DNA from: Branchiostoma lanceolatum
Lineage: Eukaryota > Chordata > Leptocardii > Amphioxiformes > Branchiostomatidae
Length of the DNA stretch: 64,000 nucleotides
NCBI RefSeq assembly: GCF_035083965.1
Contig: NC_089727.1
Span: 5,833,501 to 5,897,500 of the forward strand
Direction: 5' to 3'
The notes under the pieces are model-generated. The model saw only the letters and a program-made list of their open reading frames with translations. It had not been told where the DNA came from and searched no databases. Position numbers and translations under genes: made by a program. Position 1 is the stretch's first letter; each line of letters opens with the position of its first letter. Positions 1-23,293 of this stretch are shown in pieces.

Positions 1-191
1 ATGTGTGGGTTCTGTGATTTTAGACATTGTAAACTGTGTACACCAATCCATAAAGACAAAATAAGATTATGAGATACATGTATCTATTTGCATAAATTAC
101 GCTTTAAAAGTTTAATCCCTAATCTCGACATGGTTTGGTAGGAGAGAGATTGTAGTCAAAAGGTATCTTTCCTTTCATGTGTTCAGCTTAC

Positions 192-10976
<10,785 letters not shown>

Positions 10977-11029
10977 GGCGGACGACAGTCTCAAGAAACG
11001 TCCGTTTACAAGAGGATGGTGTTGAACTT
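10977..11029 (-). other. 5' UTR part of the alpha-glucosidase first coding exon
   Basis: A good acceptor (ttgcag on the minus strand, 11030-11031) precedes this stretch, so at least one untranslated exon should lie further right. The start codon at 10976 is chosen because the hydrophobic signal peptide begins there; an in-frame upstream ATG near 11069 lies in the predicted intron. Confidence 0.55.
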
Positions 11030-14000
11030 CTGCAATAACAAAAGTGCAGTGAAAGTTGAAGTAGATCAATTAAAGGACTTACATAAGTACAACATGTGAC
11101 AACCGTAGAATTACGACGCTATGCTGTTCACAGTTTTGCTCACTTGACGCCATCAATTCTAAAAATCATATCGTGTTTTCTTTTAGTGGAACCAAGTCTT
11201 ATGGTCACAGTGAACATTCTCCGATATTAGTGTACCCCTAACCCTGCAAAGTTGGGCATCCCTCTGGAACCAAACAAACATTCTACCCAGGGACAGATTG
11301 GCCCTTAAGTACATTGTCAATCAGCAAGTTAAAAAGTTATATGATTGCTCTAACTTATGTCAACCGAGAAGTGACTCGTGTGAAAATGACTACTACCGGT
11401 CTTTTTGTCTGCCAATGCAATTTACACCAACTGTCAGCCGTTTATCATCCTGTTTGTTACAGCCCTGTCGCCATACCAGCTTTGTGTAAGTGTTTATCCA
11501 GCTGATATTGTCCCCATGGCCTGCAGTTGACCCCGACCAAAGGGCGCGGGTTCGATTCCCAATGGCCAGTAGTACACACAGCATTGTAGCACACCATATA
11601 CTACTGGATTTTCAGTTGCGCTCATGACGCGCTGAATTGAATTGTCCCAATATCGGTGACTATGTCACTGTTAGAATGTGACCGGAACACCACCCTTTGC
11701 AAGGTACTAATTGTTAAAAGATCCTCAAAACTTGGCTTCAAGTTTTTATAAACTCTTCCATTGAAGACTGTTAAAAAAGATATCCATCGAGTTCTACTCT
11801 AGATAAGAAAATAAAGTAGACCGTGCCTTTCAAACAAGTATTAGTAATCAAAAGTGGTCGGTAGTCTTCGTTCTGTGACATAACCAATTCAAATAGCACA
11901 CAACGTGTGCAATCAACTTGGGTTGCTATTAACATTTATGAACAATTGTTTCCGTTTTTAACAGTGAAACAATGAAAGTTGTAAAGCTTTGATAGGGATT
12001 TGAGAAAAATTACGCTGAACAGTAGGCGGATATGGAGTAAAGCACACAACTTATTGGCCAAACACGCACAAACATGACGGTGGGCGTGTGGGGGGCGTAG
12101 TCGGTAAGATAAATACAACATGCCATAGTCTCCGAGTTGCGTAGAAACAACATGACTTCATAGGCTGTTCTGGACAATCTGCTTTTTTCCTTCACCATCA
12201 AGGAATTACATAAATCACGGATAAAATGGGTAAAGTTTTGGCTTGGGGTTGTCCATATATTAAGACCATATGATGATCACCAAAAAGTGCTAAATGCCAA
12301 ATTGACATTTGTCTCGTCTGAGAATTGTGCCGGACAAGGCCCTGTAACATTTAAGAATTGGCTCGATTGAGTGGTGAATTCCATTGACAGCTGCGCGTGT
12401 TTTAACTTATCAATATGACACTTCCTATCCTATTCGGAAGCTATACTGGCTACGTGTGAACATGCACGTATCAGGTAATAATGGTAAGCCTACAGCTAGT
12501 GCTTTCGACAACGCAGCATATTTTCGGCTCTAGATGGGCAGGCTTCCAACGTCCAAGGTCATGGGCTACAAACCCCAGAAATAACACATATGGCGGGTCC
12601 TTATATCTAGTGCCAAGGGCTCATTCAGCCCTGTTTCATTCATGGTTGGAGTGCTAGTTCGCCTCTCTTAAGTGTGGTAATCACAGTGTCGTTTTCCCAG
12701 TAGCCATGTTTTCCTACGTTTTCGTTTACTGTTTGAGGGCACACACAATGAAGTACCATGTATGTTCTTGCCACTAATTTTACCTCGCCTAGCCTCTTCA
12801 GTGCACTGAGTCTCATTCTAGTAATAGTTTACAATAGACTGTAAGTGCTTGACGAAACCTTTGCGACTCTACCCAAACATGTTCCTTGTTGATCTTACAA
12901 CTGTTTAAAGAGTACGAACTTCGTTGCTGGAAAGAGCCATAGACTGAGTGTTGATCCCAGACCCTGGAATGTTTCGGCGTGCCGAACAACATAACAACTA
13001 TTCAACATTTAATACTAACCTTACAACGGCTTGATTCTTGGACCATTCGACGTGAGCTGTACTGTTGTACTCAGGTACCAGGCACGGTTTATGACAATAA
13101 CAGGCAATATAAAGGGGGAACTAAAAGAAAAACCTTGCCCACAAAACAAACACGCCAGTAAGGAACACGCCAATGTAAATTCTGAGGGGGGAGGAATTGG
13201 CTAATGAGGCGTGGTGCGCAGAAAAGTCCCGTAATTTGTAAGCATCAGGGAATTGGAACCTAAAACCGTGTGATAGCAACACCCACGTTATATAGAAGTA
13301 CAAGGCTAATGCGAGGGTCGGTCCATTTAGAATCGTGGGGGAGGGACAATGAGGAACTTCTGTTTTCCCCTTAAGCCATGTAATCTCCCACCGTCATGAG
13401 TGTAACACAGTTATCTACAGCTGGACCTTGATTTATCACGTTTGGTAGATTGGTGGTACCAAAGGTTGCAACGAAATGTAAAGTCCATTGACTCCTGGCT
13501 GTAAGATGTAAACAGTTACGTCTCGTTCGTGGTAAAAAATATGTTAAGTATTGAGGTTAATGCCATTGTTACCCTATGTTTTGGCAACGCCTCGAGGATG
13601 GGGCACATCTGACGGATTCATGGCTTAATATCAATCTCCAGGCAGATGTAGGAAGATCAAATTCATATTTTTTCTCAAGTTCTCGGTTCCGTGGAGCAGC
13701 AGGCCTTTTTTGGTCCATTATTCCACAGAATCAAGGGCTTGAGAAACGTTAGGATTTTGCCTGTCTACATCTACTTGGAGATTAGCTTAATTTCACAACT
13801 ATGATGTTTTTTGAAGCCGATGTTTCAAGCTCCACAGGTGAATCGGAAAAGCAAAACTAGGTCAACCCTACAAAAAGAAAAGCAAGAAAAGTTGAGAGGT
13901 TCCAAACCATTTTCATTAATTAAAGTCAGACACAGAAATCAGAGAAATTCATACCTCTTGATCCTGTAGCGTACCCTGGCTGTCCTTTTTTTACAGTCAA

Positions 14001-14178
14001 ATAAATCAAATCAAAACCCTGTAGTGTACATAGTCTGGGCTCCATGGTCTACTGGTTAGTACCCACTTCGGGGCCTGAAGGTCTGTCGTTGCTCGCTTGA
14101 ATTGTACACTCCTTGAAAGTGTTGAAGTCTTAGGACCATAAGTTTTATAATATACCCATATAAAGCCTTGATCCTCTG
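11030..14178. other. Intergenic region between alpha-glucosidase and GATB
   Basis: No exon with good splice sites or family similarity is seen. It should contain the alpha-glucosidase 5' UTR exon and promoter and the GATB downstream region. A tRNA-like B box (gggttcgattccc) at 11548-11560 and a palindromic miniature element at 13633-13785 are the only recognisable structures. Confidence 0.6.
13633..13785. mobile_element. MITE-like palindromic element, copy 1
   Basis: The terminal inverted repeats read aatctccaggcagatgtag at the left and ctacatctacttggagatt at the right. The interior is also partly palindromic (ctcaag near 13675, gcttgag near 13740). A related copy lies at 16047-16162. No coding capacity. 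Confidence 0.7.
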
Positions 14179-14184
14179 TTTATT
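14179..14184 (-). other. GATB poly(A) signal
   Basis: AATAAA on the minus strand (tttatt on plus), about 185 bases past the GATB stop codon, giving a short 3' UTR. Confidence 0.6.
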
Positions 14185-14366
14185 GTATTCATGAAAAAAT
14201 TTCTTGGAGTATATCCCCTGTTTTTACTATACAATTGCACTAAACACTTGGTATTTTTTTATAATACTGTACACAAATATGGAAAGAGATACCTTTGAGT
14301 TAAATTTTTATCTACACTTGAATTTCAAATAAGGAAACCCATGTATAACTACATTTGTATGTCTTC

Positions 14367-17300
14367 TCATTGTCCCTCTAATTTCTGTCTAAGAACTCTA
14401 CTTGTAACAGTGGGATCTGCACATTTGTTTGTCGCTTTCTGCACTTCGCCCATCAGCCTGTTCACAACCTTCTTGTTCCCTTTTCTGTATGCCTCCACCT
14501 GCAAGAAAGTAGACCACACATCTTTTGAAAGCCAGCTCATACAAACTGGAGGCCTAAGAGGGATCCAGATGAAACACAGTCACACAAAATCAAGAGAATA
14601 TCAAAGAAGAAATCAAACAGATTCAAGTGTAACAGTGTAGTTCAAGTGCCACTTACTGACCAGTCTAACTGGTCCAGGCCTTTTAGCCTTGCGGTAAGTG
14701 TTGGGTTTGTGAGCCTAACGTTAACATTGGAGGTTTTAACATTGGAGGTTTTAAAGGTTACAACGAAACATGAAGTCCATTGACTCCTAGCAGTAAAAGG
14801 GTTTCATTCATGGTACAAGTATGTTAGTTCCTTCCAGACTAACTTGGCCGACATGTTTTCCCTTCCCAGGAGCCAGGAGACTGTACTAGTGTTTCACAAG
14901 TACAAAATCAAAGGACAAATCACACAGAATCATAGAACAAACATTACCAGCTGATGATGTTTCTCCAGAATCTCATCACATATCCTGCCCAGTGTCTCCT
15001 CATCCCTGATCTGAGCCCACTGCTCCTCCTCTATAATCTATGACATCAAGGAAAAAGGGTGGTGATAAAACTTGTGTGTCTCAAGTAGTTGCATATAACT
15101 TTTGAGTGACAGCATAATGGTAAAATGGCCTGAACATTTCATCCAAATTGAATATAAGTAAGTCTAAAACGTGTACATCTGAATGTCTGGCTCAAATCAA
15201 TAACTTGAGATAAATGCTGTTAAACATATAATCAATTACATGTAGATAACATCACTACACTATGTCTAGGATATTCTTTGTATTACATATCCTGGGACTT
15301 AAGAAAAAATAGATAATTCACTAAAAGGTATGCTGTCAAAAAAAAAACAGTTCACATAAACAATGAATTACATATATACAAACCTGTAACAGACCTCTGT
15401 TGTCTCCGTCAAAAAGAAGACCAAGGATCTGTAAAAAGATAAAGATCCACCAGAAAATGACTACAACATATGTGCTCAGTATAATACAACAGAACATAAA
15501 AGTGATATCATGAACATCATACTTATATAATCATTCAATCCTTACTGTTCTTCACATTGAAAACATGAAGGGTACAGATTGCAAATCGTCACATATACCA
15601 CTACAAATGTTCCAGATATTGAAGACACTTTCATTTCTTAACCATATCTTATTGGATGACTTCTCTACATAGAAACCCACCTTCTTGCCAGTTGACTTGG
15701 AAATTGTTCCCACTGCAACAAGGTCCATAATCTCTCCTAACTTACTCGCTGTGACAGGACTGAAAAAAGAATACATTGGGATATAATGAAAAAAACGAAA
15801 TATCATTTACTGCTGGTTCCTGCACACATGTACTTCTATTTCTATTGTATGTTGACACAATGTTCAATGGGGAAACAGAAATAAAAGAAGGGGACAAATT
15901 TCTGTTATAAAAATTGCAACAAAATGTCATTATGATATGTATGATACTTATATGCAATACATGGAATACGGACCCAGTATCTGTACTTTTGCTTTTCTTC
16001 AACCACGGCATTGTGCATGTCAAATAAGTAGCACTCACTACCTAATCTCTAAGCAGATATAGAAAGGCAAAATTGTCATGTCTCTCAAGCTCCCGGCTCC
16101 TCGGAACCTTGAGCTTGAGATATGTTTACTATTTTCCTTTCTACATCTGCTTGGAGATCACCAACTACCCACCACTCCTGGAAGGTCAAACTCCTCTTGT
16201 GTTGCTCTTCCAGAAGGTCAGTCAGTACCCAGGATGCTGCTGACCTGGGGTCACGACCTTTGCCCTTGACATCTACTAAAGACTCGAAGTATTCCACAAG
16301 ACCCTCGCCCTGTGGGTAAAAGAGATGGATGAGGTTAAAATGTTATTGCGATTTCTTCTCAAGACAACAGTTTGAACATGATGGTTCTTGCAAGGCTTTG
16401 CAGTTGTCTATCAATTCACTCACTTTCATAAATTTTCTCTTACACGTTTCGATTTTCATAAAACCTGCTCTCTTCCATCCTTACGGGTCAATAACTTACT
16501 CTACAGCGTGTATCATTGACATGAGCAAAAGAAAGGAAAAACAAATCTTATAACACTATTAAGTAATTATGTTTTCTATTCAGTCATACTTTTAAATCTT
16601 GCATGATATTCCAATTATGAATCAAGGCTGAAACAAATTCAATTTAGGCCAAAATAATTACTCAAGCAACTGGATAAATTTTTGAAAATTTTCAAAAATG
16701 TATCCAGTTGCTTGAGTAATTATTTTGGGCATATCTTACTACCTGGATGTCTAACTTTCATCTACGTAAATTCGACTTAGGTCTCAGCAAGGTCGCAGCG
16801 CAATCTAGTTAAGGGGGGTCTTGGACAAAAAGTCAAATGTTGAGCCCACACATGAGATGTACAACTACTGTGAATACATATCACTCATAGCCTCACCACC
16901 AGTGCCACACTGTGCTGAAACTGGATGCCGTATTCCTCTACAAGTCTGCGTCTGGTGGCATCGGGAAGTTCTGGCATCTGTTCACGTACTCTGTCGATAT
17001 TTACGACAGTGTCTTCCGTTCCACGTGGTGACGTGGCGTCAGTATACAAGATCAGAGGAGGGAGGTTGGGTTCAGGCATATACCTGGAGAAAATACAACA
17101 TCTCTCATTTGTGACATGATCATTTTATCACTTCAATACAATATTCTATTTGCAACTTCAATGTAATTAGAGCATTCATTTTAATGGATCCAGACAGAGA
17201 CAAGTCTTTCCTTTCTTTTATCTATGTTAATGATCTGTGGTGGTAAACAACAATATGATCAAACTTTAGAAGGCCAACACTGGAATGAAATGGAGTGATA

Positions 17301-20300
17301 GAGGTGGTATACATCAGAGCCCACTGACCAACCTTAAGACAGGGGACAACATAGGCTACTGTAATTCTTGTTTCTTTCACAGACTGTAACTTTATGTTCC
17401 CTGTTTACGGTCACCTCTGTAACGTGAACTTATCATCACCGTAAAAAAACCTGTTGTGATTATTTTTGATTCCTTCACACATCCATTCTATAAATACCGT
17501 GAAGTGAAAGTACAGTGGAAATGTCCATATTCCTTACACCGTGAAATTTTGCTACCGTGAACATAAAGTGAATTGCAGTATCCGCTGCTGCAGTCAAATC
17601 CTGGAAGTACCAGTAGACAGGTCAATTTCGTGAACAAGATTGATGGAATTCAGCTGAAAATTTTGGGATGAGTCCCAATTCATTCCAGTATGCTTGTAAC
17701 GTTCGGTCCCTTGTTTATAATGTTTCTGTCAGTGTTTGTTTGTATTTTTACCTGTAGTCATGCCTCTGTTCTTTGTCCCTCAGAGATATTGTCTTCCCTG
17801 CCTTCCAGTCAAAGTACCTGGTCTCCTCCTCCACCTCACCAGCGCCCTCTAGCACCTGGATCTGTCTCTGCATCTCATATTCTGGGGAAAAAAAGAATTT
17901 TACACATTTGACTACACAATTGATAAAAAACATTCAAATATACTCTGTTGGTAACAAAAGAGAAAAGGACACTTTCAGGATATTTAGAGAGGTTTGCATG
18001 TCTCTGAATCAGATGGTCCTTGCTTTGTATGGAAACAGGATTTGATACAGCTTTTGTAAGTTTGATCTCATTTCACTGCTTCTGAGAAATATACAATACC
18101 CGAAATAATGAAAGAGGCAAGAAACAAACATTGCATTGGGATGATTGGGCACTGGTGGCAAGAATTTTCTGCAGAGAACTGATCAAAGGCATCAAACTGG
18201 AGCTATAAAAGGAAGGATACCAGGCTAAACATCATTACAGTGACTTGAAGTAAAAAATGCAGCATATGTACCAATAGCCTTCTGTACAAACTTGGCGCTG
18301 TTGATGTTCTTGACCTCCGCCCTGGTTCCCAGTTCCTCCCCACTCCTGTTGACTGAGATGTTAGCATCCACTCTCATGGAACCCTCTGGAAATTTCAGTA
18401 GACATGATGAGTGGGTCACAGACATACACAACATTTTAAAGATAACTTTACACTACCAAATGGATTTGGGGTTGAGCAAAGATTTCTACCTGGACCCATG
18501 GAGTGAAAAGTGGGTTAAAAAGAGTAACTATTTCACCCCTCCCTCCCATTTTGGGTGAAGACCCCCAAAACGTCTGCTCAACCCCAAATCCAGTTGGTAG
18601 TGTAAGTGTTTCAAATTAACCAAAAAATTTAAGTTACAAAAAAATAATGATACTGAAATACAAAAAGAAGCATAATTGCTTTCAAACAATATTCTGAATA
18701 TTTGCTGTGGTTCATATCAAGTGATTCAAATATAGTCTAACCTGACATGTTGCCGTCACAGGTACGTAGGGACTGTAGGATGAGCTGAAGTTCTTTCACC
18801 ATGGCAGCAGCCTCCGCACCATCCACCATGTCTGGTTCTGTCACTATCTCCATCAGTGCCACACCTGTAACATTACAGCACAGTTAGCCTCCTGGTGACT
18901 GTGGGGGGTACTGCACCTCTGTCACCATGGTTACAGCCTCAGCACCAGGTAAGTCTTGATTCATTGCAGTGTTGGTCTTCTCAAGTTTAGCCCTTTGTTC
19001 ATAATGTTGTTCACAAACACAGATGAATTGTCATGCTAAGTGCTATCAAAACCTCACCAGCCCTGTTCAGGTCCACTAGGACCTCCCCATTCTCCTGGTC
19101 GTGTAGACTCTTCCCGCTGTCCTGCTCCAGCTGCAGCTGTTTGATGCGCACCTGGCACGACTTCAGCACCTGCCGCTGACTCCTGCTCTCGTCGTACACG
19201 TCAAAGGTCAGGTGACCATCCACGGCCAATGGCAGTCTCTGCTGGGTAATCTGATAGCCTGCCTAGTGCACCAAAGAAGCATGTGATGGGTGTGAATGAT
19301 TATTCTAATCCCTTGGAGGTTTCTTCTTAGACCTTTAATCCTTTCCCTGCTGAAGTACTGCCTTTTGGCACCAAATTTGTATTAGTTAATTGTCAACTTC
19401 ACTTGGTGAGAAATGAAGCCTACAAAGTGTCCTATCCATGACGAGTTAAGATTAGTGTCCTTCATACAACCTCAATCTTAACAAATAAAAATTGGATGAG
19501 CTTTCATATAAAAAATTAGCATGCATCTTGTGCTGTGTCTAGGCTGCACAGTGAAGTTGCTTTAAACTTACGGGGAGATCAGCGTAGAAGTAGTGCTTTC
19601 TGTCAAAGAGAGATTTCCTGTTGATGTGACAGTTTAGCGCTAGAGCTGTCAACACACCTGCCTCAACACACCGTCTGTTTAACACCTGTGGGATGGAGGG
19701 AAGGAAAGGACATATTACGTATACTTTGGAAGAATGGACAACGTACCAATTGCAATGGCACAAATACTGTCGTGGGATTTAGACTACTGTAGTAGGTATC
19801 ATCTTCATGATCAAAAAAGGTGACACCTTGGCAAGGGAATTATATTTGTTACTTACTTTGTCAGCATAACTGAAATACGTAACAATTGCATGATAGGCAA
19901 TCCTAGCCTGGTATGCAGATCTATCATACCTGCCAAGCCTCTTCCGTCTTCTTTGCAAATAGTTACAGTCAAACCTGCATTAGCGGTCACCTTTGCATAG
20001 CGGCCACCTGCCCATAGTGGTCACTTTTTGTCGGTCCCTTGGATTTTTCCCATTGACATAAACATTAAGAATTAAGCTATAGCGGTCACCTGTCCAACGC
20101 GGTCGCGGCCACACGATTTTCGGTCCCGCGGGTCTGGAAACACTGCCGATAACGGTCACGGCGCATGGTCGCCGCAAGATTCGGGAGCCTTCTTTCAAAT
20201 CCCCGCGGAAAAAAATGTCATTATAGCTGCAGTGTTACCCATGAAAATGTTGTACATGGTTTTATTTTGCTCCTGGTGTTGGTTTTGAATTTCCAAAACC

Positions 20301-23155
20301 GCTAAGACGCCAGAAATTTGCAGACAAAAAAAGAGCCTCTTGGTGCGCGGTCCTAGCGGGACGCTTTGCTTACTTGGGTTACTTCACTAGTAGTACCATG
20401 GGGGAGCAGTTTGTTAAAAAAAAGACAGACGCCTTTTATCCTCTAAAAAAAGGTTATAAAGCCATCCATTCTTAGCATACTCTGTTCTCTTTATTCAAAG
20501 AACTTCTTTGACGAAATAAGTTTACATTTTGTACTATCTGATGTAGAGTAAAATCATAACTCACAAATGCAGCTGCACCCACATTACAGTAGACTATCCC
20601 ATGACCCTATGACCTCAAGCGCCATCTTGCAGCTGTTGTTTTTCATCACGGCAAGGAATCCGACCCAAACAGGCTGATTTTACCGTGAAATTCCGCAATT
20701 ATTTGCTGATAAATGATGTCGCCCCGCAATTGAAAATAACACGGTTGTCTTTGGCAACATTTTGGTCGCATGTGCTGCGGATTGGGGGCGGATCGATGGA
20801 TCGACTTGGACTTAAATTTGCTTGTGGAAAAATCCGGACCTACCGAAAGCAGTCATCTTGAGCCGATGGTCGTCTTGTGGAAGTGGTCGGTAGACCAAGT
20901 TTGACTGTACATGTATGTGAATAAATGTTTCTCAGTGGGTACAGAAAACATGTGCCACTTATTGCTGGTAATCAATCAACCATTTCTATAGAGCGGCCAC
21001 CTGTCCATAGCGGTCGATTTTGGCCAGTCCCTTGAGTGACCGCTATAGGCAGGTTTGACTGTATTTGCCAAAAAGGATGAAAGAGACTTGGCAGTTGTAA
21101 TAGGTCTGGATCCCGGCCCGGGCTAGGGCAATCCCCTATAACAGAGTCCTCTGCTGCTCTAATTGCTACCTAGGTAAACAGTTTACTTCTCAGTACCATA
21201 TACATGTAAACTAACATGCTGTCATTGATGAGATGGGGCAAGGCTACAAGTGAAGTCCCCTAACCATACAACACCTCATACAGAACTGTAAACTTGGTCC
21301 AACAGGTACAGACAGGGATCTAGAAGCTAACCAGACAGCCCATCAATGGATACAGAACTGGAGCAACAAGATACGATGACGATAGACTAAATGTACTTAC
21401 TGGTAAGGTTCCTGGCAGGGATGCATCCAGCGGAGAGACGAGTGAGTTTGGTGGAGCTGAGAACTGGACCTGTGAGCCTGAGAAGAGTTTGGAGTTGGAA
21501 GAGACCTGTGCATGGATCTCTAACCCCACCCTTCCCTGCCAGTCTCCAGGGAGCGGTCTGTGGAGAAAACAGGAGACATCAGTTATCCTCTTGTTTGGCT
21601 TTGCGGCAGGCAGTTCTGTCTCGCCAAACGACTTGTTATGACAGGGATGTGAAAAATACAATCAGACTGAGAGTCATAACCTGATTCTGCTGAAAACACC
21701 ATTCACTACAGTTCATTCTCATGTGATGATTTCCTTGCCTTTGTAATGTATTACATCTGAAAATGTTCATACATCGATGATTTAAAACTCCCTTGCTTTA
21801 ATATAACTTTATTGCAAGTTCATGCCCGAAGGCTAATTGCAGACAAACAAGTACATGGGAATACATGGGAATCAAAAATAGGTTTCTAGGCTACTGTCAA
21901 AGTTCTAAGTTAACTAAGGTTGACTATGGTTGGGTTTGACTTCTTTTTTGAAGGCAGTGGAAAATGAAGAGACCCACGTTTTTCATCGTAAGTGGGTTTG
22001 TTGATTTTAGTAGTGATATGGATTTTTGTAAGCTATTCAAATGGTGAAAGCTAGGAGAATTAACGGAAGCTGTTTTATATAAATCGTTTCTTTCGGCCTC
22101 ATATAGAGGGCATTGGCAAAGGAAATGTATTTCATTTTCCACTGCGTTCATTGTACAAAACTTACACATTCTCTCGTGAGCGGGCAGCTTTTTATATCTA
22201 CCCTTTTCTATTTCTAGTGGATGTGCACTTATTCGTATCTTACACACAGCTGACCGTTGTTCAAAATCTTTGTTGGAAAGATATTTTTCCATTGAGTATT
22301 CTGTTTTAACATTCCTATAAAATCTTAACTTACTGTCATCGATAGATAATTTATAAAGAAAACTTTGAATGTAAATGTCGGTCAGCCTTTTTCTTAACAA
22401 TGTACATATATGTTGTATGTCTAGATCGAGATTGTTGGCGTTCCAGATAAAGGAGTATCCACTATTGTCAAGTACATCTTTCACATGTTGTAACCAGTTT
22501 TTCTTGTTGCTATTCACTTGGGAAGACTGTTGATACAATAGAGCATCTACTTGTAAAGGATGAGTCAAAGGATCGAGTTGTCTGAGGCGCAACCAATACT
22601 TAACTATGCGGATTGACACATCTAAATCTACCGGGAACACTCCAAGCTCTGCTTTACTTGCTATATTACTGGAATTTCGGTGCACTCCAAGAATATTTTT
22701 ACAGAAACGGTTCTGCATAGTTTCAATCGGACACCTGTTGCTTTAATAGCTGCAACATGTTTTATGTGGTCAGGACAAAAATGTCCTCCCAAATCATCAG
22801 CATAATTTTGATTTGCAACAAGAATCATCCTTCAAATTCTATAACGTTATGCCTTTCGTGAATACCTGTCATGTTGGCCTGAACTTTCTGAATGTCATTA
22901 TAAATATTCTGCCCCTCAAGTGGGGAGGGGGGCGGTGCATGAGCAAATTATCTGACCTGACCTCAAACTGAGTCAAAGTAATTTCAAATACAAACATGCG
23001 TATTTACACGTCAATGCATAGTAGATTCAGACACCTCACCTTGTGCGATCTTTCTTTGTCTGTGATTTAGCATAGAACCGGTTACAAGTACATAAAGACC
23101 GACGAGAACTCAAGAAAATTCGCCCGGCACACATTTTTGGTACAGACGACGCCAT
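14367..23155 (-). CDS. GATB: Glutamyl-tRNA(Gln) amidotransferase subunit B, mitochondrial
   Basis: Thirteen exons give 542 codons plus stop: 23040-23155, 21401-21557, 19572-19685, 19058-19262, 18742-18864, 18272-18385, 17752-17881, 16897-17083, 16173-16309, 15681-15759, 15384-15428, 14948-15037 and 14367-14498. All phases agree, and the length is close to the vertebrate protein (about 557). Exon 1 encodes a basic, acid-poor leader suited to mitochondrial import. Then come the GatB core motifs [53 protein letters not shown] and [10 protein letters not shown], and the C-terminal GatB/YqeY tail ending KLEGQ. GatB binds misacylated Glu-tRNA(Gln) and, with GatA and GatC, converts it to Gln-tRNA(Gln) in mitochondria. 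The gene is head-to-head with BRCA2. Intron 2 holds a LINE fragment and several other introns hold miniature transposons. Confidence 0.97.
16047..16162. mobile_element. MITE-like palindromic element, copy 2
   Basis: Same family as 13633-13785: ends read taatctctaagcagatatag and ctacatctgcttggagatc, with an inner ctcaagctcccggctcctcg palindrome. Its right end stops about ten bases from the donor of GATB exon 16173-16309. Confidence 0.65.
16649..16728. repeat. Near-perfect 80-bp hairpin
   Basis: The left arm (ccaaaataattactcaagca onward) is matched by its reverse complement at the right (ttgcttgagtaattattttgg), with an A/T-rich centre that is itself palindromic. It lies in the GATB intron between exons 16897 and 16173. 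Confidence 0.85.
18445..18607. mobile_element. MITE with about 35-bp terminal inverted repeats
   Basis: Left end acactaccaaatggatttgg and gttgagca; right end tgctcaaccccaaatccagt and tggtagtgtaagt. Non-coding, in the GATB intron between exons 18742 and 18272. Confidence 0.8.
19966..21061. mobile_element. Non-autonomous DNA transposon with CAGTCAAACCTGC ends
   Basis: Begins CAGTCAAACCTGC and ends GCAGGTTTGACTG, flanked by TA on both sides as in Tc1/mariner and pogo/Tigger elements. The interior repeats gcggtcac and gcggccacctg words. A further internal end (gtttgactgta near 20900) suggests a composite of two copies. No transposase ORF. Located in GATB intron 2. Assignment to Tigger-like elements rests only on the ends and the TA target. 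Confidence 0.7.
21790..22860 (-). mobile_element. 5'-truncated non-LTR retrotransposon (reverse transcriptase C-terminal part)
   Basis: An open stretch of 264 codons (21924-22718) encodes the C-terminal region of a LINE polymerase protein: [25 protein letters not shown] and a late zinc-binding motif CKFC followed by [13 protein letters not shown]. The palm domain is absent. The 3' tail on the minus strand (cttcgggcatgaacttgcaa then taaagtt) is typical of LINE 3' ends. It is inserted in GATB intron 2 in the same orientation as the gene and is presumably dead. Family not resolved. Confidence 0.8.
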
Positions 23156-23293
23156 CTTGCCTTGTACTTCTTACCAATATCGCTAGACGGCGCAGCTGAG
23201 TGGTGTCGTAACTAGGTGTCATAGCTTAGACTCGCTAGGTGGCGTTGCTTCTTCAGCCTCGTTCTCACTGTTCCGCGGGAGTCACGAAATGAC
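23156..23293. promoter_or_regulatory. Divergent GATB/BRCA2 promoter
   Basis: The GATB start codon at 23155 and the first BRCA2 leader sequence near 23294 face away from each other about 140 bases apart. An aagatggcg motif overlaps the GATB start on the minus strand (23150-23158) and aagatggcgg lies at 23294-23303 on plus; both match the YY1 consensus found at the start of many TATA-less transcripts. No TATA box is visible. Confidence 0.65.

Noticed and set aside
11515..11575. tRNA gene
   Set aside because: A perfect B box (ggttcgattcc) is present, but the A-box distance is about ten bases short and no cloverleaf can be drawn; at most a tRNA-derived remnant.
14040..14100. tRNA-like A box (tggtctactggttag)
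   Set aside because: No B box follows at the needed distance.
17380..17580. Short accgtgaa-type repeats (also about 25050-25320 and 39480-39605)
   Set aside because: They look like a shared low-copy repeat, but I could not define ends or a consensus by eye.
22790..22830. YADD-like reverse transcriptase motif upstream of the LINE fragment
   Set aside because: It is in another frame and far too close to the C-terminal part to be the palm motif; likely chance.
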